Positions 6,946 through 14,297 of a DNA stretch of 16,857 bases are shown here, piece by piece. Origin of the DNA: Bacteroidales bacterium (lineage in GTDB: Bacteria; Bacteroidota; Bacteroidia; Bacteroidales; Paludibacteraceae); contig CAAGHA010000011.1 of the NCBI GenBank assembly GCA_900769555.1, forward strand, positions 1 to 16,857, read 5' to 3'. Position 1 is the stretch's first letter. Each line of letters starts with the position of its first letter. The position numbers were made by a program, and so were the translations under genes. The notes under the pieces are model-generated. The model worked only from the letters and a program-made list of their open reading frames with translations. It searched no databases and had not been told where the DNA came from.

Positions 6946-9552
6946 ATGGCAAAAGTTGTTGAAACCCCGTTAATGAAACAATATTTTGAAATCAAAGAAA
7001 AACATCCGGATGCAATTTTATTGTTTCGCGTGGGGGATTTCTATGAAACGTTTTTGGAAGATGCGATAGCTGCGTCTGACATTTTGGGAATTACGTTGAC
7101 AAGAAGAGCAAATGGTTCGGCTCAGTCAGTAGAGTTAGCAGGATTCCCTCATCATGCGTTGGATACATACCTCCCCAAGTTGGTAAGAGCCGGTCGTAGA
7201 GTGGCAATATGTGACCAGTTGGAAGATCCTAAGTTGACAAAAAAATTAGTCAAAAGAGGAATTACAGAATTGGTGACCCCGGGTGTTTCGATAAATGACA
7301 ATGTATTAAATCATAAAGAGAATAATTTTCTTGCATCGCTTCATATAGAGAAGAATAAAGCGGGAGTAGCATTTTTAGATATTTCCACAGGCGAGTTTTT
7401 GACGGCAGAAGGTACATTTGATTATGTGGATAAACTTTTAAATAGTATGACTCCCAAAGAAATATTGTTGGAGCGAAGTAAACGAAACCTTTTTGAACAA
7501 CAATTTACTGCACGATCTTTTACGTTTGAGATGGAAGATTGGGTTTTTACGACAGATGCTGCCAATGACCGATTATTAAAACATTTCGAGACAAAAAACT
7601 TAAAGGGTTTTGGAGTTCAAGATTTAAAGTTGGGAATTATAGCTTCAGGAGCAATTTTACACTATTTGGATATTACGCAGCACCTGCAGATAGGTCATAT
7701 TACTCATTTATCAAGAATAGAAGAAGAGCGTTATGTTTGGTTGGATCAGTTCACAATTCGAAATTTGGAGTTATATGGCACAATGCATTCTGAGGGGAAA
7801 ACGTTGGCAGAGATTATCGATCGTACAATTACTCCGATGGGGGCTCGATTATTAAAGCGATGGATCGCATTTCCTTTGAAGGATGTAAAGCCTATACAAG
7901 AGAGATTAGATGTAGTGGAGTCGTTTTTCAGAGAGCCTGATTTGAAGGATGAGTTTATTCGGTGTTTATCTGTTGTGGGCGACTTAGAACGAATTATATC
8001 GAAGGTAGCGGTTGCTCGTGTTTCTCCGAGAGAGTTGATTCAGTTAAAAGTGGCATTGGAGTCGATAGTTCCTATTAAACAAGCTTGTTTGGTTAGTGAA
8101 AACTGTGTATTGAAGCGTATTGGAGAACAGTTGAATCCATGTCCGACTGTAAAAGAAAGAATAGAAAAAACGATAAATAATGATCCTCCTAACCTTATTA
8201 ACAAAGGAGGAGTAATTGCAGAAGGGGTTGATGTTGAGTTGGATGAATTGAGAAAGATTGCTTTTTCAGGTAAGAATTATTTGCTGCAACTTCAGCAAAG
8301 AGAGAGTGATGCAACAGGGATTCCGAGTTTGAAAATTAGTTATAATAATGTTTTTGGTTATTATATCGAGGTAAGGAATACGCATAAAGATAAAGTGCCG
8401 GAAACATGGATTCGGAAACAGACATTGGCAAATGCTGAGCGTTATATTACCCAGGAACTTAAAGAGTACGAAGAGAAAATTTTGGGAGCAGAAGAGAAGA
8501 TTTTGGCGATGGAATCCAAGATTTTTAATGAATTGGTGTTAGAGGTTTCGGAGTATATTTCTGCTATTCAATTAAATTCTAATTTAATTGCTCAATTGGA
8601 TGCATTAATATCTTTTTCAAGAGTTTCAGAAGAAAATTGTTACGTCCGTCCTGATGTTAATGATAGTGAGATTATAGATATAAAGCAGGGACGTCATCCT
8701 GTTATCGAAAAACAATTGCCCATTGGAGAGAAGTATATTGCTAACGATTTGTATTTAGATAGTAATTCACAACAGATTATAATGATAACCGGTCCGAATA
8801 TGGCAGGAAAATCAGCTTTGTTGCGTCAGACTGCATTAATCGTATTAATGGCGCAAATAGGCTGTTTTGTTCCGGCGGATGCAGCTTCGATAGGTGTGGT
8901 TGATAAGATATTTACTCGAGTTGGGGCTTCTGATAATATTTCGATGGGAGAATCTACATTTATGGTGGAAATGAATGAGGCAGCAGGGATTATCAATAAT
9001 TTGTCTCATCGTAGTTTGGTGTTGTTTGACGAATTAGGAAGAGGAACCAGCACTTACGATGGAATTTCTATAGCGTGGGCAATTGTGGAGTATATTCATG
9101 AGCATCCCAAGGCAAGAGCTAAGACTTTGTTTGCGACTCATTACCATGAATTAAATGAGATGGAAAAATTATTTTCTCGTATAAAAAATTTCAATGTTTC
9201 TGTAAAAGAGACTGACGGGAAGGTGATTTTTATGCGTAAATTGGTGAAGGGGGGAAGCGAACATAGTTTTGGTATTCATGTTGCAAAGTTAGCAGGTCTC
9301 CCAATGAACGTTGTTGATAGAGCCAATGAAATTTTGTCCGATTTGGAAAAGGATAGTTCAAAAGGTAAAGTTTCAAAACAGAGTGTCGTTGATAAAAAAG
9401 AGGAGGGGGTTCAGTTAAGTTTTTTTCAGTTGGATGATCCTGTTTTATCTCAAATTAGAGACGAAATCGTTAATATTGACGTAAATAACCTTACTCCGGT
9501 TGATGCTTTGAATAAATTAAATGAAATAAAACGGATAATTGTTGGAAAATAA
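6946..9552 (+). CDS. mutS: DNA mismatch repair protein MutS
   Basis: Recognises base mismatches and small loops and recruits MutL. The 868-residue protein is full length. The mismatch-reading Phe-X-Glu motif is F32-Y33-E34 in GDFYETF in domain I. The core and lever region follows (with EGVDVELDELRK and FGYYIEVRNTH). The ATPase has Walker A GPNMAGKS (616-623), a conserved stretch ending in STFMVEMNE, Walker B with D695/E696 in LFDELGRGTST, and the ATHYHEL motif. The C-terminus has a short tail with a predicted dimerisation helix. It starts 74 bases after the response regulator gene; I see no promoter in that gap, so it may be read from the upstream operon. Its end overlaps the tRNA promoter. 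Confidence 0.97.
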   Translation: MAKVVETPLMKQYFEIKEKHPDAILLFRVGDFYETFLEDAIAASDILGITLTRRANGSAQSVELAGFPHHALDTYLPKLVRAGRRVAICDQLEDPKLTKKLVKRGITELVTPGVSINDNVLNHKENNFLASLHIEKNKAGVAFLDISTGEFLTAEGTFDYVDKLLNSMTPKEILLERSKRNLFEQQFTARSFTFEMEDWVFTTDAANDRLLKHFETKNLKGFGVQDLKLGIIASGAILHYLDITQHLQIGHITHLSRIEEERYVWLDQFTIRNLELYGTMHSEGKTLAEIIDRTITPMGARLLKRWIAFPLKDVKPIQERLDVVESFFREPDLKDEFIRCLSVVGDLERIISKVAVARVSPRELIQLKVALESIVPIKQACLVSENCVLKRIGEQLNPCPTVKERIEKTINNDPPNLINKGGVIAEGVDVELDELRKIAFSGKNYLLQLQQRESDATGIPSLKISYNNVFGYYIEVRNTHKDKVPETWIRKQTLANAERYITQELKEYEEKILGAEEKILAMESKIFNELVLEVSEYISAIQLNSNLIAQLDALISFSRVSEENCYVRPDVNDSEIIDIKQGRHPVIEKQLPIGEKYIANDLYLDSNSQQIIMITGPNMAGKSALLRQTALIVLMAQIGCFVPADAASIGVVDKIFTRVGASDNISMGESTFMVEMNEAAGIINNLSHRSLVLFDELGRGTSTYDGISIAWAIVEYIHEHPKARAKTLFATHYHELNEMEKLFSRIKNFNVSVKETDGKVIFMRKLVKGGSEHSFGIHVAKLAGLPMNVVDRANEILSDLEKDSSKGKVSKQSVVDKKEEGVQLSFFQLDDPVLSQIRDEIVNIDVNNLTPVDALNKLNEIKRIIVGK

Positions 9553-9572
9553 AAAAAAATGTTTTACATTTG
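9542..9572 (+). promoter_or_regulatory. Promoter of the tRNA operon
   Basis: TTGG (9542-9545) and TACATTTG (9565-9572) are 19 bases apart, an almost ideal Bacteroidetes -33/-7 pair. The -33 box lies inside the last codons of mutS. Transcription would start near 9579, before the tRNA-like copy, tRNA-Gly and tRNA-Leu. Confidence 0.7.
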
Positions 9573-9634
9573 CATCGCATTTCAGAAATGAGTGTTCTTT
9601 TAGCAAATAGATGCTAAATTTAGAGATTGAAAAT

Positions 9635-9710
9635 GCGAAAATAGCTCAGTTGGTAGAGCACAACCTTGCCCCAAAAAGATTGGGAATCGAATCCAACCTT
9701 GGCAAGGGAT
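9635..9710 (+). pseudogene. Broken partial tRNA-Gly copy with an inverted 3' part
   Basis: Bases 9635-9670 are identical to the first 36 bases of the intact tRNA-Gly (9752-9787), and identity extends 9 bases upstream (45 bases in all, 9626-9670 against 9743-9787, offset 117). After the anticodon position the copy diverges. There is no partner for the acceptor strand GCGAAAA and no direct 3' anticodon arm. Instead CCAACCTTGGCAAGG (9693-9707) is an exact reverse complement of the intact gene's anticodon-arm segment (9781-9795). It cannot fold as a tRNA, but CCTTGCC (9664-9670) can pair with GGCAAGG (9701-9707). It lies inside the tRNA transcript, so it is probably transcribed. Confidence 0.75.
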
Positions 9711-9751
9711 AGTTAGTAAAGTGTTACTAATACGATTGAAATATTGAAAAT

Positions 9752-9827
9752 GCGAAAATAGCTCAGTTGGTAGAGCACAACCTTGCCAAGGTTGGGGTCG
9801 CGGGTTCGAGCCCCGTTTTTCGCTCCA
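9752..9827 (+). tRNA. tRNA-Gly (anticodon GCC)
   Basis: A complete cloverleaf. The acceptor strands GCGAAAA (9752-9758) and TTTTCGC (9817-9823) pair fully. The D arm is GCTC/GAGC, the anticodon stem CAACC/GGTTG encloses loop TTGCCAA with anticodon GCC (9785-9787), the variable loop is GGGTC, and the T arm has loop TTCGAGC. The discriminator is T9824 and CCA is encoded at 9825-9827. It is the second unit of the tRNA transcript, followed 5 bases later by tRNA-Leu. Confidence 0.96.
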
Positions 9828-9832
9828 AGGAT

Positions 9833-9917
9833 GCCGCAGTGGTGGAATCGGTAGACACGCAGGACTTAAAATCCTGTGATCATTGCGATCGTGCGGGTTC
9901 AAGTCCCGCCTGCGGTA
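9833..9917 (+). tRNA. tRNA-Leu (anticodon UAA)
   Basis: A class II tRNA of 85 bases. Acceptor strands GCCGCAG (9833-9839) and CTGCGGT (9910-9916) pair with a terminal G-T, and the anticodon stem CAGGA/TCCTG encloses CTTAAAA with anticodon TAA (9867-9869). A long variable arm (GTGATCATTGCGATCGT region) and T arm GCGGG-TTCAAGT-CCCGC follow. The discriminator is A9917. CCA is not encoded, unlike the neighbouring tRNA-Gly, so it must be added by the nucleotidyltransferase. Confidence 0.96.
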
Positions 9918-9928
9918 CTCGAAAAAAG

Positions 9929-9961
9929 CAGCTTGTCAAATTTGATAAGCTGTTTTTTTTT
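9929..9961 (+). terminator. Rho-independent terminator of the tRNA operon
   Basis: CAGCTTGTCAAA (9929-9940) is followed at once by its near-complement TTTGATAAGCTG (9941-9952; one G-T pair), then eight T residues. The long stem with a strong T-run directly after tRNA-Leu marks the end of the tRNA transcript. Confidence 0.88.
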
Positions 9962-10026
9962 ATATTTATTATCAAGCAAGGTATATTCTTTCTAAAATTT
10001 CGTAGTTCATGTTTGATCTGTTATTA

Positions 10027-10052
10027 GCGGACGCAGCACGCCGCGTCCCTAC
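10027..10052. repeat. GC-rich palindromic interspersed-type repeat
   Basis: GGACGC (10029-10034) and GCGTCC (10043-10048) are inverted around AGCACGCC, and the unit ends in CTAC. It stands out as a GC-rich island in AT-rich intergenic DNA. I recall very similar short palindromes scattered between genes in several genomes, but only one copy is present here, so its repeat nature is from memory and not shown by this window. Confidence 0.5.
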
Positions 10053-10161
10053 TGATTATCTGAGAATTAATTCATGAGGCATTGATAAAAAAAGAGAAAT
10101 AAACAGATTGATAGTTTGGCTATAATTCAAATTATACAATATAAGTTTTAAAGTTTATACT
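10053..10161. other. Intergenic DNA with no recognised feature
   Basis: AT-rich sequence between the palindromic repeat and the next promoter. I find no reading frame, RNA fold or repeat that I can support here. Confidence 0.4.
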
Positions 10162-10193
10162 TTTGGGTAAAATGAATAATGTACGTATATTTG
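10162..10193 (+). promoter_or_regulatory. Strong-consensus Bacteroidetes promoter before a gene stub
   Basis: TTTG (10162-10165) and TATATTTG (10186-10193) are separated by 20 bases, a textbook -33/-7 pair. The start would fall near 10199, 18 bases before the ATG of the 30-codon stub. The boxes survive although the gene they served appears to be lost. Confidence 0.65.
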
Positions 10194-10216
10194 CAGTTGA
10201 GTAAAAAATAAATTAT

Positions 10217-10309
10217 ATGTACGCAACACTTTCTGCCGATATTGTATCTTCTACTTCTTTTTCTAAAGAGGGTTCTATTGAGCTGAAACAAAAATTTGAT
10301 GCGTTATAG
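10217..10309 (+). pseudogene. 30-codon gene stub with an ADIVSST motif
   Basis: An ATG frame of 30 codons beginning MYATLSADIVSSTSFSKEG and ending in ELKQKFDAL before TAG. The ADIVSST segment resembles the first metal-binding strand of nucleotide-cyclase-like (GGDEF/CYC fold) and SatD-like proteins, whose N-termini often read M-Y-A-x-x-x-(A/G)-D-I-V-x-S-T. Real family members are much longer, so I read this as the 5' end of a gene whose remainder was lost, perhaps when the DNA to its right arrived. It retains a good promoter. A genuine 30-residue peptide is possible but less likely. Confidence 0.45.
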
Positions 10310-10409
10310 AAATGAATTTTATCATTAATGTTAGTTTAATAATTAAAAAAAATTAGGAACGGTAATTTAGTAAAATATTAAAATATAAAGCATTAGCTAT
10401 TATTCTTGT

Positions 10410-10602
10410 CCGAATCAAAAGCCTGCAAACTGATGATTCCGAATCATTGGGATAAACGCTAATCCACGGGAGTTTGTGCTTCCGTACAAATACCAAAGAA
10501 GTTAATGCTCGCACCGATTAGGTGTGGGCTAATCTATGGTATTTGGCGGAGTTCTTGCAGGCTCTCCGTGGACGAGATAGAAAGGCCTGCACCTTTCTTT
10601 TA
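10410..10602 (+). ncRNA. Candidate structured RNA, ~190 nt, with terminator (6S-like or mod leader)
   Basis: One extended imperfect hairpin runs from TCCACGGGAG (10463-10472) to CTCTCCGTGGA (10562-10572). Inside it TTCCG (10480-10484) pairs with CGGAG, AAATACCA (10488-10495) with TGGTATTT (10537-10544), and GCTCGCACC (10507-10515) with GGTGTGGGC (10521-10529) around loop GATTA. Upstream is a small hairpin ATGATT-ccg-AATCAT. Downstream AGAAAGG (10579-10585) and CCTTTCT (10592-10598) form a terminator-like hairpin with a short T-run. TATTCTTG (10401-10408) is one base off a -7 box. Long hairpin with internal bubbles, about 190 bases and no good frame fit a 6S-type RNA; a regulatory leader of mod is the alternative. 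I did not recognise the family by sequence. Confidence 0.5.
10579..10601 (+). terminator. Terminator-like hairpin ahead of mod
   Basis: A 7-base perfect stem (AGAAAGG/CCTTTCT) with loop CCTGCA is followed by TTT and then ATT. It is short but lies exactly between the structured segment and the mod start at 10649. Its loop is complementary to TGCAGG (10556-10561) in the main hairpin, which could weaken or regulate it. Confidence 0.45.
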
Positions 10603-10648
10603 TTCTGATGTGAAGATTGATAGTGAAATGCAACTATCAGTCAAAATC

Positions 10649-12202
10649 ATGGATAACATCAAAAAAGTAAAAGCAGACTTGATTGCCGAAATCGAGAAAC
10701 GTGTTTCGGACAGAATCTTGGAGCAGACCAACGCAGACTTGCTCATCAAGCTGATTAATAACGCCGATTCGCTAGACGAGGCGATAAATATTGCGGCGCT
10801 CGGCACAACCTACAAACGCACCGGCTTGCACTTCGACAAACGGCTGGAGAAGATGAGCAACACCATCAAATATTTCAAAAAGAACGAAACGCTCTCTTTT
10901 CACACCGATGACGACAAACCTACTCACAAACTTATCATAGGCGACAATTACGAAGCGTTGCAAAACCTCCTGATACAATATCGCGGCAAGGTTGATGTGA
11001 TTTATATAGACCCGCCCTACGGCAAAGACTCCATGGGCGAATTTGCAGCCACCAACTACAATAACGCCATCACAAGAGACAACCTCCTGTCTATGCTCTA
11101 CCCACGTCTGCAACTCGCAAAGCAACTTTTGAGCGATGACGGGGTGATTTTTTGCTCGATAGACGATAAGAATCAGGCTTATGTGAAGTGTTTGATGGAT
11201 GAGGTGTTTGGAGAGGGAAATTTTGTAGCTAATTTGATTTGGAAAAAGAAACAAGGTGGAGGTAATGATTCTAATTATGTTGTAGTAGAACATGAATACA
11301 TAATATGTTATTCAAAAATACTTGAATCGGTTAATATTGGATTAGATGAAAACTATAAATTAGATGAAAAATTGTATCCGTTTAAGGATGATAAGGGTGA
11401 TTTTGGACTAATAACATTAGATAAAGCTTCTATACAGATTAGCCAGTCTTTGATTTACGAAATAAAAGATAGCGAAGGAAATTCCTATTTTCCACGTGTC
11501 GTTAATGGGAAACAATCTTGCTGGCGTTGGAGCAAAAAGAAGGTTGAAGAACAATTCAATGAGTTGGTTTTCAAAAATGGGAAAGTGTATACAAAGTATT
11601 ACAAACCCAAGGGAATTACACCAAAAAGTCTGTTGACTGATAGTATTTATGGGAGAACGGAAAGTGGAAATGATGATATAAAATCCATATTTCCCAACGG
11701 CCCTTTTAAGTATCCTAAACCGATAGCTCTTGTAAGGCATTTGGTTTCAATATCATCAAATCCAGATAGTATCATCCTCGACTTCTTCGCAGGTTCCGGC
11801 ACAACCGGTCACGCTGTGTTGGATTTGAACAAACAAGATGGAGGCAACCGCACATTTATCCTTTGCCAATTAAACGAAAAGACAGAGACCACTCCTAACG
11901 GCATCGCCTACGATGTGACTTCAAAGCGTCTTAAACGCGTCATGACAGGCGAATGCTACGACGGCACAAAAGACTTTAAGTGGCTCGAAAAGAACGATCC
12001 TTACGGAGGCAACCTTGATGTCTATGAGATTGGCAAAGTAAGCAACTTTGAATGGGCAGAGGGAAAAACACCTTTTGACGTGATAGATGAAACGCTCTAC
12101 GGCAAAGAGAAATTTGCGACCGTGAGAGAGAAGATTGAGTGGGTTTGCGGCAATTTCGACAAAACACAAAAGTATCTGGAAAAGCTAAACGAGGAGGAGT
12201 AA
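10649..12202 (+). CDS. mod: Type III restriction-modification methyltransferase (Mod)
   Basis: Adenine-N6 DNA methyltransferase that also supplies target recognition to the Res subunit. From ATG 10649 the protein has 517 residues. The catalytic motif IV DPPY (121-124, in YIDPPYGKD) comes before the S-adenosylmethionine motif I DFFAGSGTTG (378-387), the beta-class order typical of type III Mod. The recognition domain lies between them. The frame stays open upstream to 10505 (and an ATG at 10628), but that part crosses the structured RNA and its terminator and encodes nothing family-like, so I take MDNIKKVKADL as the start. The flanks are GC-richer (32 of 60 bases at 10981-11040) than the centre (15 of 60 at 11281-11340). 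An inverted repeat TGATAGT/ACTATCA (10618-10639) sits just upstream. res follows 3 bases later. Confidence 0.9.
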   Translation: MDNIKKVKADLIAEIEKRVSDRILEQTNADLLIKLINNADSLDEAINIAALGTTYKRTGLHFDKRLEKMSNTIKYFKKNETLSFHTDDDKPTHKLIIGDNYEALQNLLIQYRGKVDVIYIDPPYGKDSMGEFAATNYNNAITRDNLLSMLYPRLQLAKQLLSDDGVIFCSIDDKNQAYVKCLMDEVFGEGNFVANLIWKKKQGGGNDSNYVVVEHEYIICYSKILESVNIGLDENYKLDEKLYPFKDDKGDFGLITLDKASIQISQSLIYEIKDSEGNSYFPRVVNGKQSCWRWSKKKVEEQFNELVFKNGKVYTKYYKPKGITPKSLLTDSIYGRTESGNDDIKSIFPNGPFKYPKPIALVRHLVSISSNPDSIILDFFAGSGTTGHAVLDLNKQDGGNRTFILCQLNEKTETTPNGIAYDVTSKRLKRVMTGECYDGTKDFKWLEKNDPYGGNLDVYEIGKVSNFEWAEGKTPFDVIDETLYGKEKFATVREKIEWVCGNFDKTQKYLEKLNEEE

Positions 12203-12205
12203 GTT

Positions 12206-14239
12206 ATGTTACAACAGGCTAAAGATCTACAAAACAGAGCGGTGACGCAATTGGTTAGCGCGCTTTCGCAAGGAAAGAAAGAGTACACCTTCCGCGCCCC
12301 AACCGGCAGCGGAAAGACCTACATGATGGCAGACTTCATGAACCGTATCCTTGCCACGCAACGCAATGTGGTCTTCTTGGTTTCGTCGCTCTCCAAAAGC
12401 GAGCTGGCGGAACAGAACTACAACTCCTTTTGCGCACTGAGCCGGAACGGAACGTTCCCCAATCTGAACCCCCATTTGATAAACTCGGAGACAAGCGGAG
12501 AGGGCGCGTTACATATCCCTACTGACCATAACGTCTATGTCTTGCCGCGAGACCTATACAAGGAGAAGAGCCGACTAAAAGAGGAGGGGACTTTTCTGAA
12601 CTTTTTGCAGACGATGAAAGGAAATTTGTTCAGCAAAACGGAGGAGAGTTTGGCCGGAAAGATTATCTATGTCATCAAAGACGAGTGTCATATAGCCACA
12701 TCCAACTTAGATGAATTAGGCAATTACTTTTCCGTAATTATCAATTTTTCGGCAACGCCCAAGTTGTCCCGAAAACAATTGCCGGATGTAGAAATAACTA
12801 ATTCAGATGCAGAAGAGGCAAAATTGATTAAACAGGTTAAATTTCAGTCAGATACAGATTCATTAGATGCCGCCCTTGATAAATTTGAAGAGATCAAAGC
12901 AGACTATACCAATCATTTGGAGGTGAATCCGTGCTTCATCATTCAGATTTCAAACAAAGACAAAGCAGAGGAGGAACTGACCAACAATATTTTTCCGGCC
13001 CTCGGCAATACAAAGCACCAAGATTTGAAGTGGGTTTACATCACGGGCGACAAGACTGGCAAAGGATGCAAAACCAATGACTCCGGACTGAACAAATTAC
13101 CGGTATCAAAATGGAAAGAATATATGAAGCCCAAAGAATCAAGTATCTCTGTGATTATCTTCAAGATGGTGATTTCAGAAGGGTGGGATATACCCCGTGC
13201 ATGTATGCTCTATCAGGTACGAGACACGAAGAGCAAGCAACTCGACGAGCAAGTGATGGGACGAGTGCGTCGTAATCCACGCTTGTTGGATTTTGAGCAT
13301 CTCACTAAAGAGGCACAAGATTTGGCTTCTACTGCATGGATTTGGGGAATAGCTCCCAAGGAGGCAGGTTTGCCCAAACAGGTCAATCTCTACAGAAATT
13401 ATGATATAGAGAACGAAATCAAAGTAAAAACAACAAAGTTGGAAGCGCAAAGAATCAAGGCAGATTTGAACATGACAAAATTGCTTGAAGAAGGAAAGGA
13501 GAAGGCAACCGGCGACAATATTTTTGAAATGTACCGAAAATTTATTCAATGCGAGAACGATATACAAGAACTTTGTTATGAATATACAGACAGCTATCAA
13601 AAGTGGCGTTTGTTTGTAGAGAAAATAGTTGATGTCAAGAAAAAATATTACACAGCGATTACTGATTATGAACAAAGCATGTGCGTATGTGAAGAGGCAA
13701 GTTTCCCATACGGAAGCAGTTACAATGAAACAGACCAGAAGCTGACGATTGATGATTGGGTGTGGTATCGCAAAGAAGACAATATCATCTACGACGAATT
13801 TTCGTTTGACAGTGAAGCCGAGAGAAAGTGGGCAGAAATCTTGAAAGACATCCGTCAGAAGAGCATCAAACAAACCGATGTTTTGGGTGATAATAAGTTT
13901 TTGTGGGGTAAAAATTTTCCACTCAACTCAGAAATCAAGTTTGAATATTTTTCGGATGGTATTCACACCTCCTATCCGGATTTTGTGATGAAAGATACCC
14001 AAGGACGCATTCATATTTTTGAAGTAAAGAGTGTAAACAAATCCACATCGCTCAACATCAATGAAGAGGAGTATAAGGAAAAAATACATTCCTTAAAAGA
14101 GTGTTACAAAGCCTGTTCAAAAAAGACGGAGCATATTTTTTATCTTCCAATTTTAGACGGGAATACATGGAAAATCACAAAATTTGAAAAAGGGGAGGAG
14201 ACAACGATAGATTTGCGTCAATTTAGAGATAATTTGTAG
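12206..14239 (+). CDS. res: Type III restriction enzyme Res, compact helicase-nuclease
   Basis: Restriction subunit that translocates or switches on ATP hydrolysis and cuts unmethylated DNA with Mod. The 677-residue protein has the superfamily 2 motifs APTGSGKTYM (31-40, Walker A), KDECH (158-162, motif II, where DEAH is usual), FSATPK (181-186, motif III), ISEGWDIPRA (323-332, motif V) and QVMGRVRRNP (349-358, motif VI). The C-terminal PD-(D/E)XK nuclease reads YPDFV (590-594) and EVK (606-608), with an earlier acidic helix FDSEAERKW (534-542). All catalytic elements are present, but the protein is shorter than classical Res subunits of about 900-1000 residues. GAGGAGGAG before the mod stop could act as a ribosome site. 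Base composition falls from GC-richer to AT-richer near 12690. Confidence 0.9.
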   Translation: MLQQAKDLQNRAVTQLVSALSQGKKEYTFRAPTGSGKTYMMADFMNRILATQRNVVFLVSSLSKSELAEQNYNSFCALSRNGTFPNLNPHLINSETSGEGALHIPTDHNVYVLPRDLYKEKSRLKEEGTFLNFLQTMKGNLFSKTEESLAGKIIYVIKDECHIATSNLDELGNYFSVIINFSATPKLSRKQLPDVEITNSDAEEAKLIKQVKFQSDTDSLDAALDKFEEIKADYTNHLEVNPCFIIQISNKDKAEEELTNNIFPALGNTKHQDLKWVYITGDKTGKGCKTNDSGLNKLPVSKWKEYMKPKESSISVIIFKMVISEGWDIPRACMLYQVRDTKSKQLDEQVMGRVRRNPRLLDFEHLTKEAQDLASTAWIWGIAPKEAGLPKQVNLYRNYDIENEIKVKTTKLEAQRIKADLNMTKLLEEGKEKATGDNIFEMYRKFIQCENDIQELCYEYTDSYQKWRLFVEKIVDVKKKYYTAITDYEQSMCVCEEASFPYGSSYNETDQKLTIDDWVWYRKEDNIIYDEFSFDSEAERKWAEILKDIRQKSIKQTDVLGDNKFLWGKNFPLNSEIKFEYFSDGIHTSYPDFVMKDTQGRIHIFEVKSVNKSTSLNINEEEYKEKIHSLKECYKACSKKTEHIFYLPILDGNTWKITKFEKGEETTIDLRQFRDNL

Positions 14240-14246
14240 GTTTCAA

Positions 14247-14277
14247 AAAAAGGAAGGTTTTATTCGCCTTCCTTTTT
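14247..14277. terminator. Bidirectional terminator between res and the Rpn fragment
   Basis: AAAAAGGAAGG (14247-14257) and CCTTCCTTTTT (14267-14277) are perfect 11-base inverted repeats around a 9-base loop. The T-run on each strand serves both res (+) and the convergent nuclease-derived genes (-). Confidence 0.85.
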
Positions 14278-14297
14278 ATCATGATTTTGAAGTTTAT

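Noticed and set aside
9600..9902. A 100-codon - strand open frame over the same tRNA region
   Set aside because: It is antisense to two confirmed tRNAs, and its internal repetition comes from the tRNA-Gly duplicate.
9767..10027. An 86-codon + strand open frame across the tRNA genes
   Set aside because: It runs through tRNA-Gly, tRNA-Leu and the terminator; the translation is a by-product of tRNA sequence.
10505..10648. Extending Mod upstream by 48 codons
   Set aside because: This part overlaps the structured hairpin and terminator and has no resemblance to Mod N-termini; MDNIKKVKADL at 10649 is a natural start.
10772..11293. A 173-codon - strand open frame inside mod
   Set aside because: It is antisense to the catalytic DPPY region of Mod and has no family-like motifs.
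13175..13873. A 232-codon - strand open frame inside res
   Set aside because: It is fully antisense to a gene with intact helicase motifs; its hydrophobic, Phe/Cys-rich content is typical of a shadow frame.
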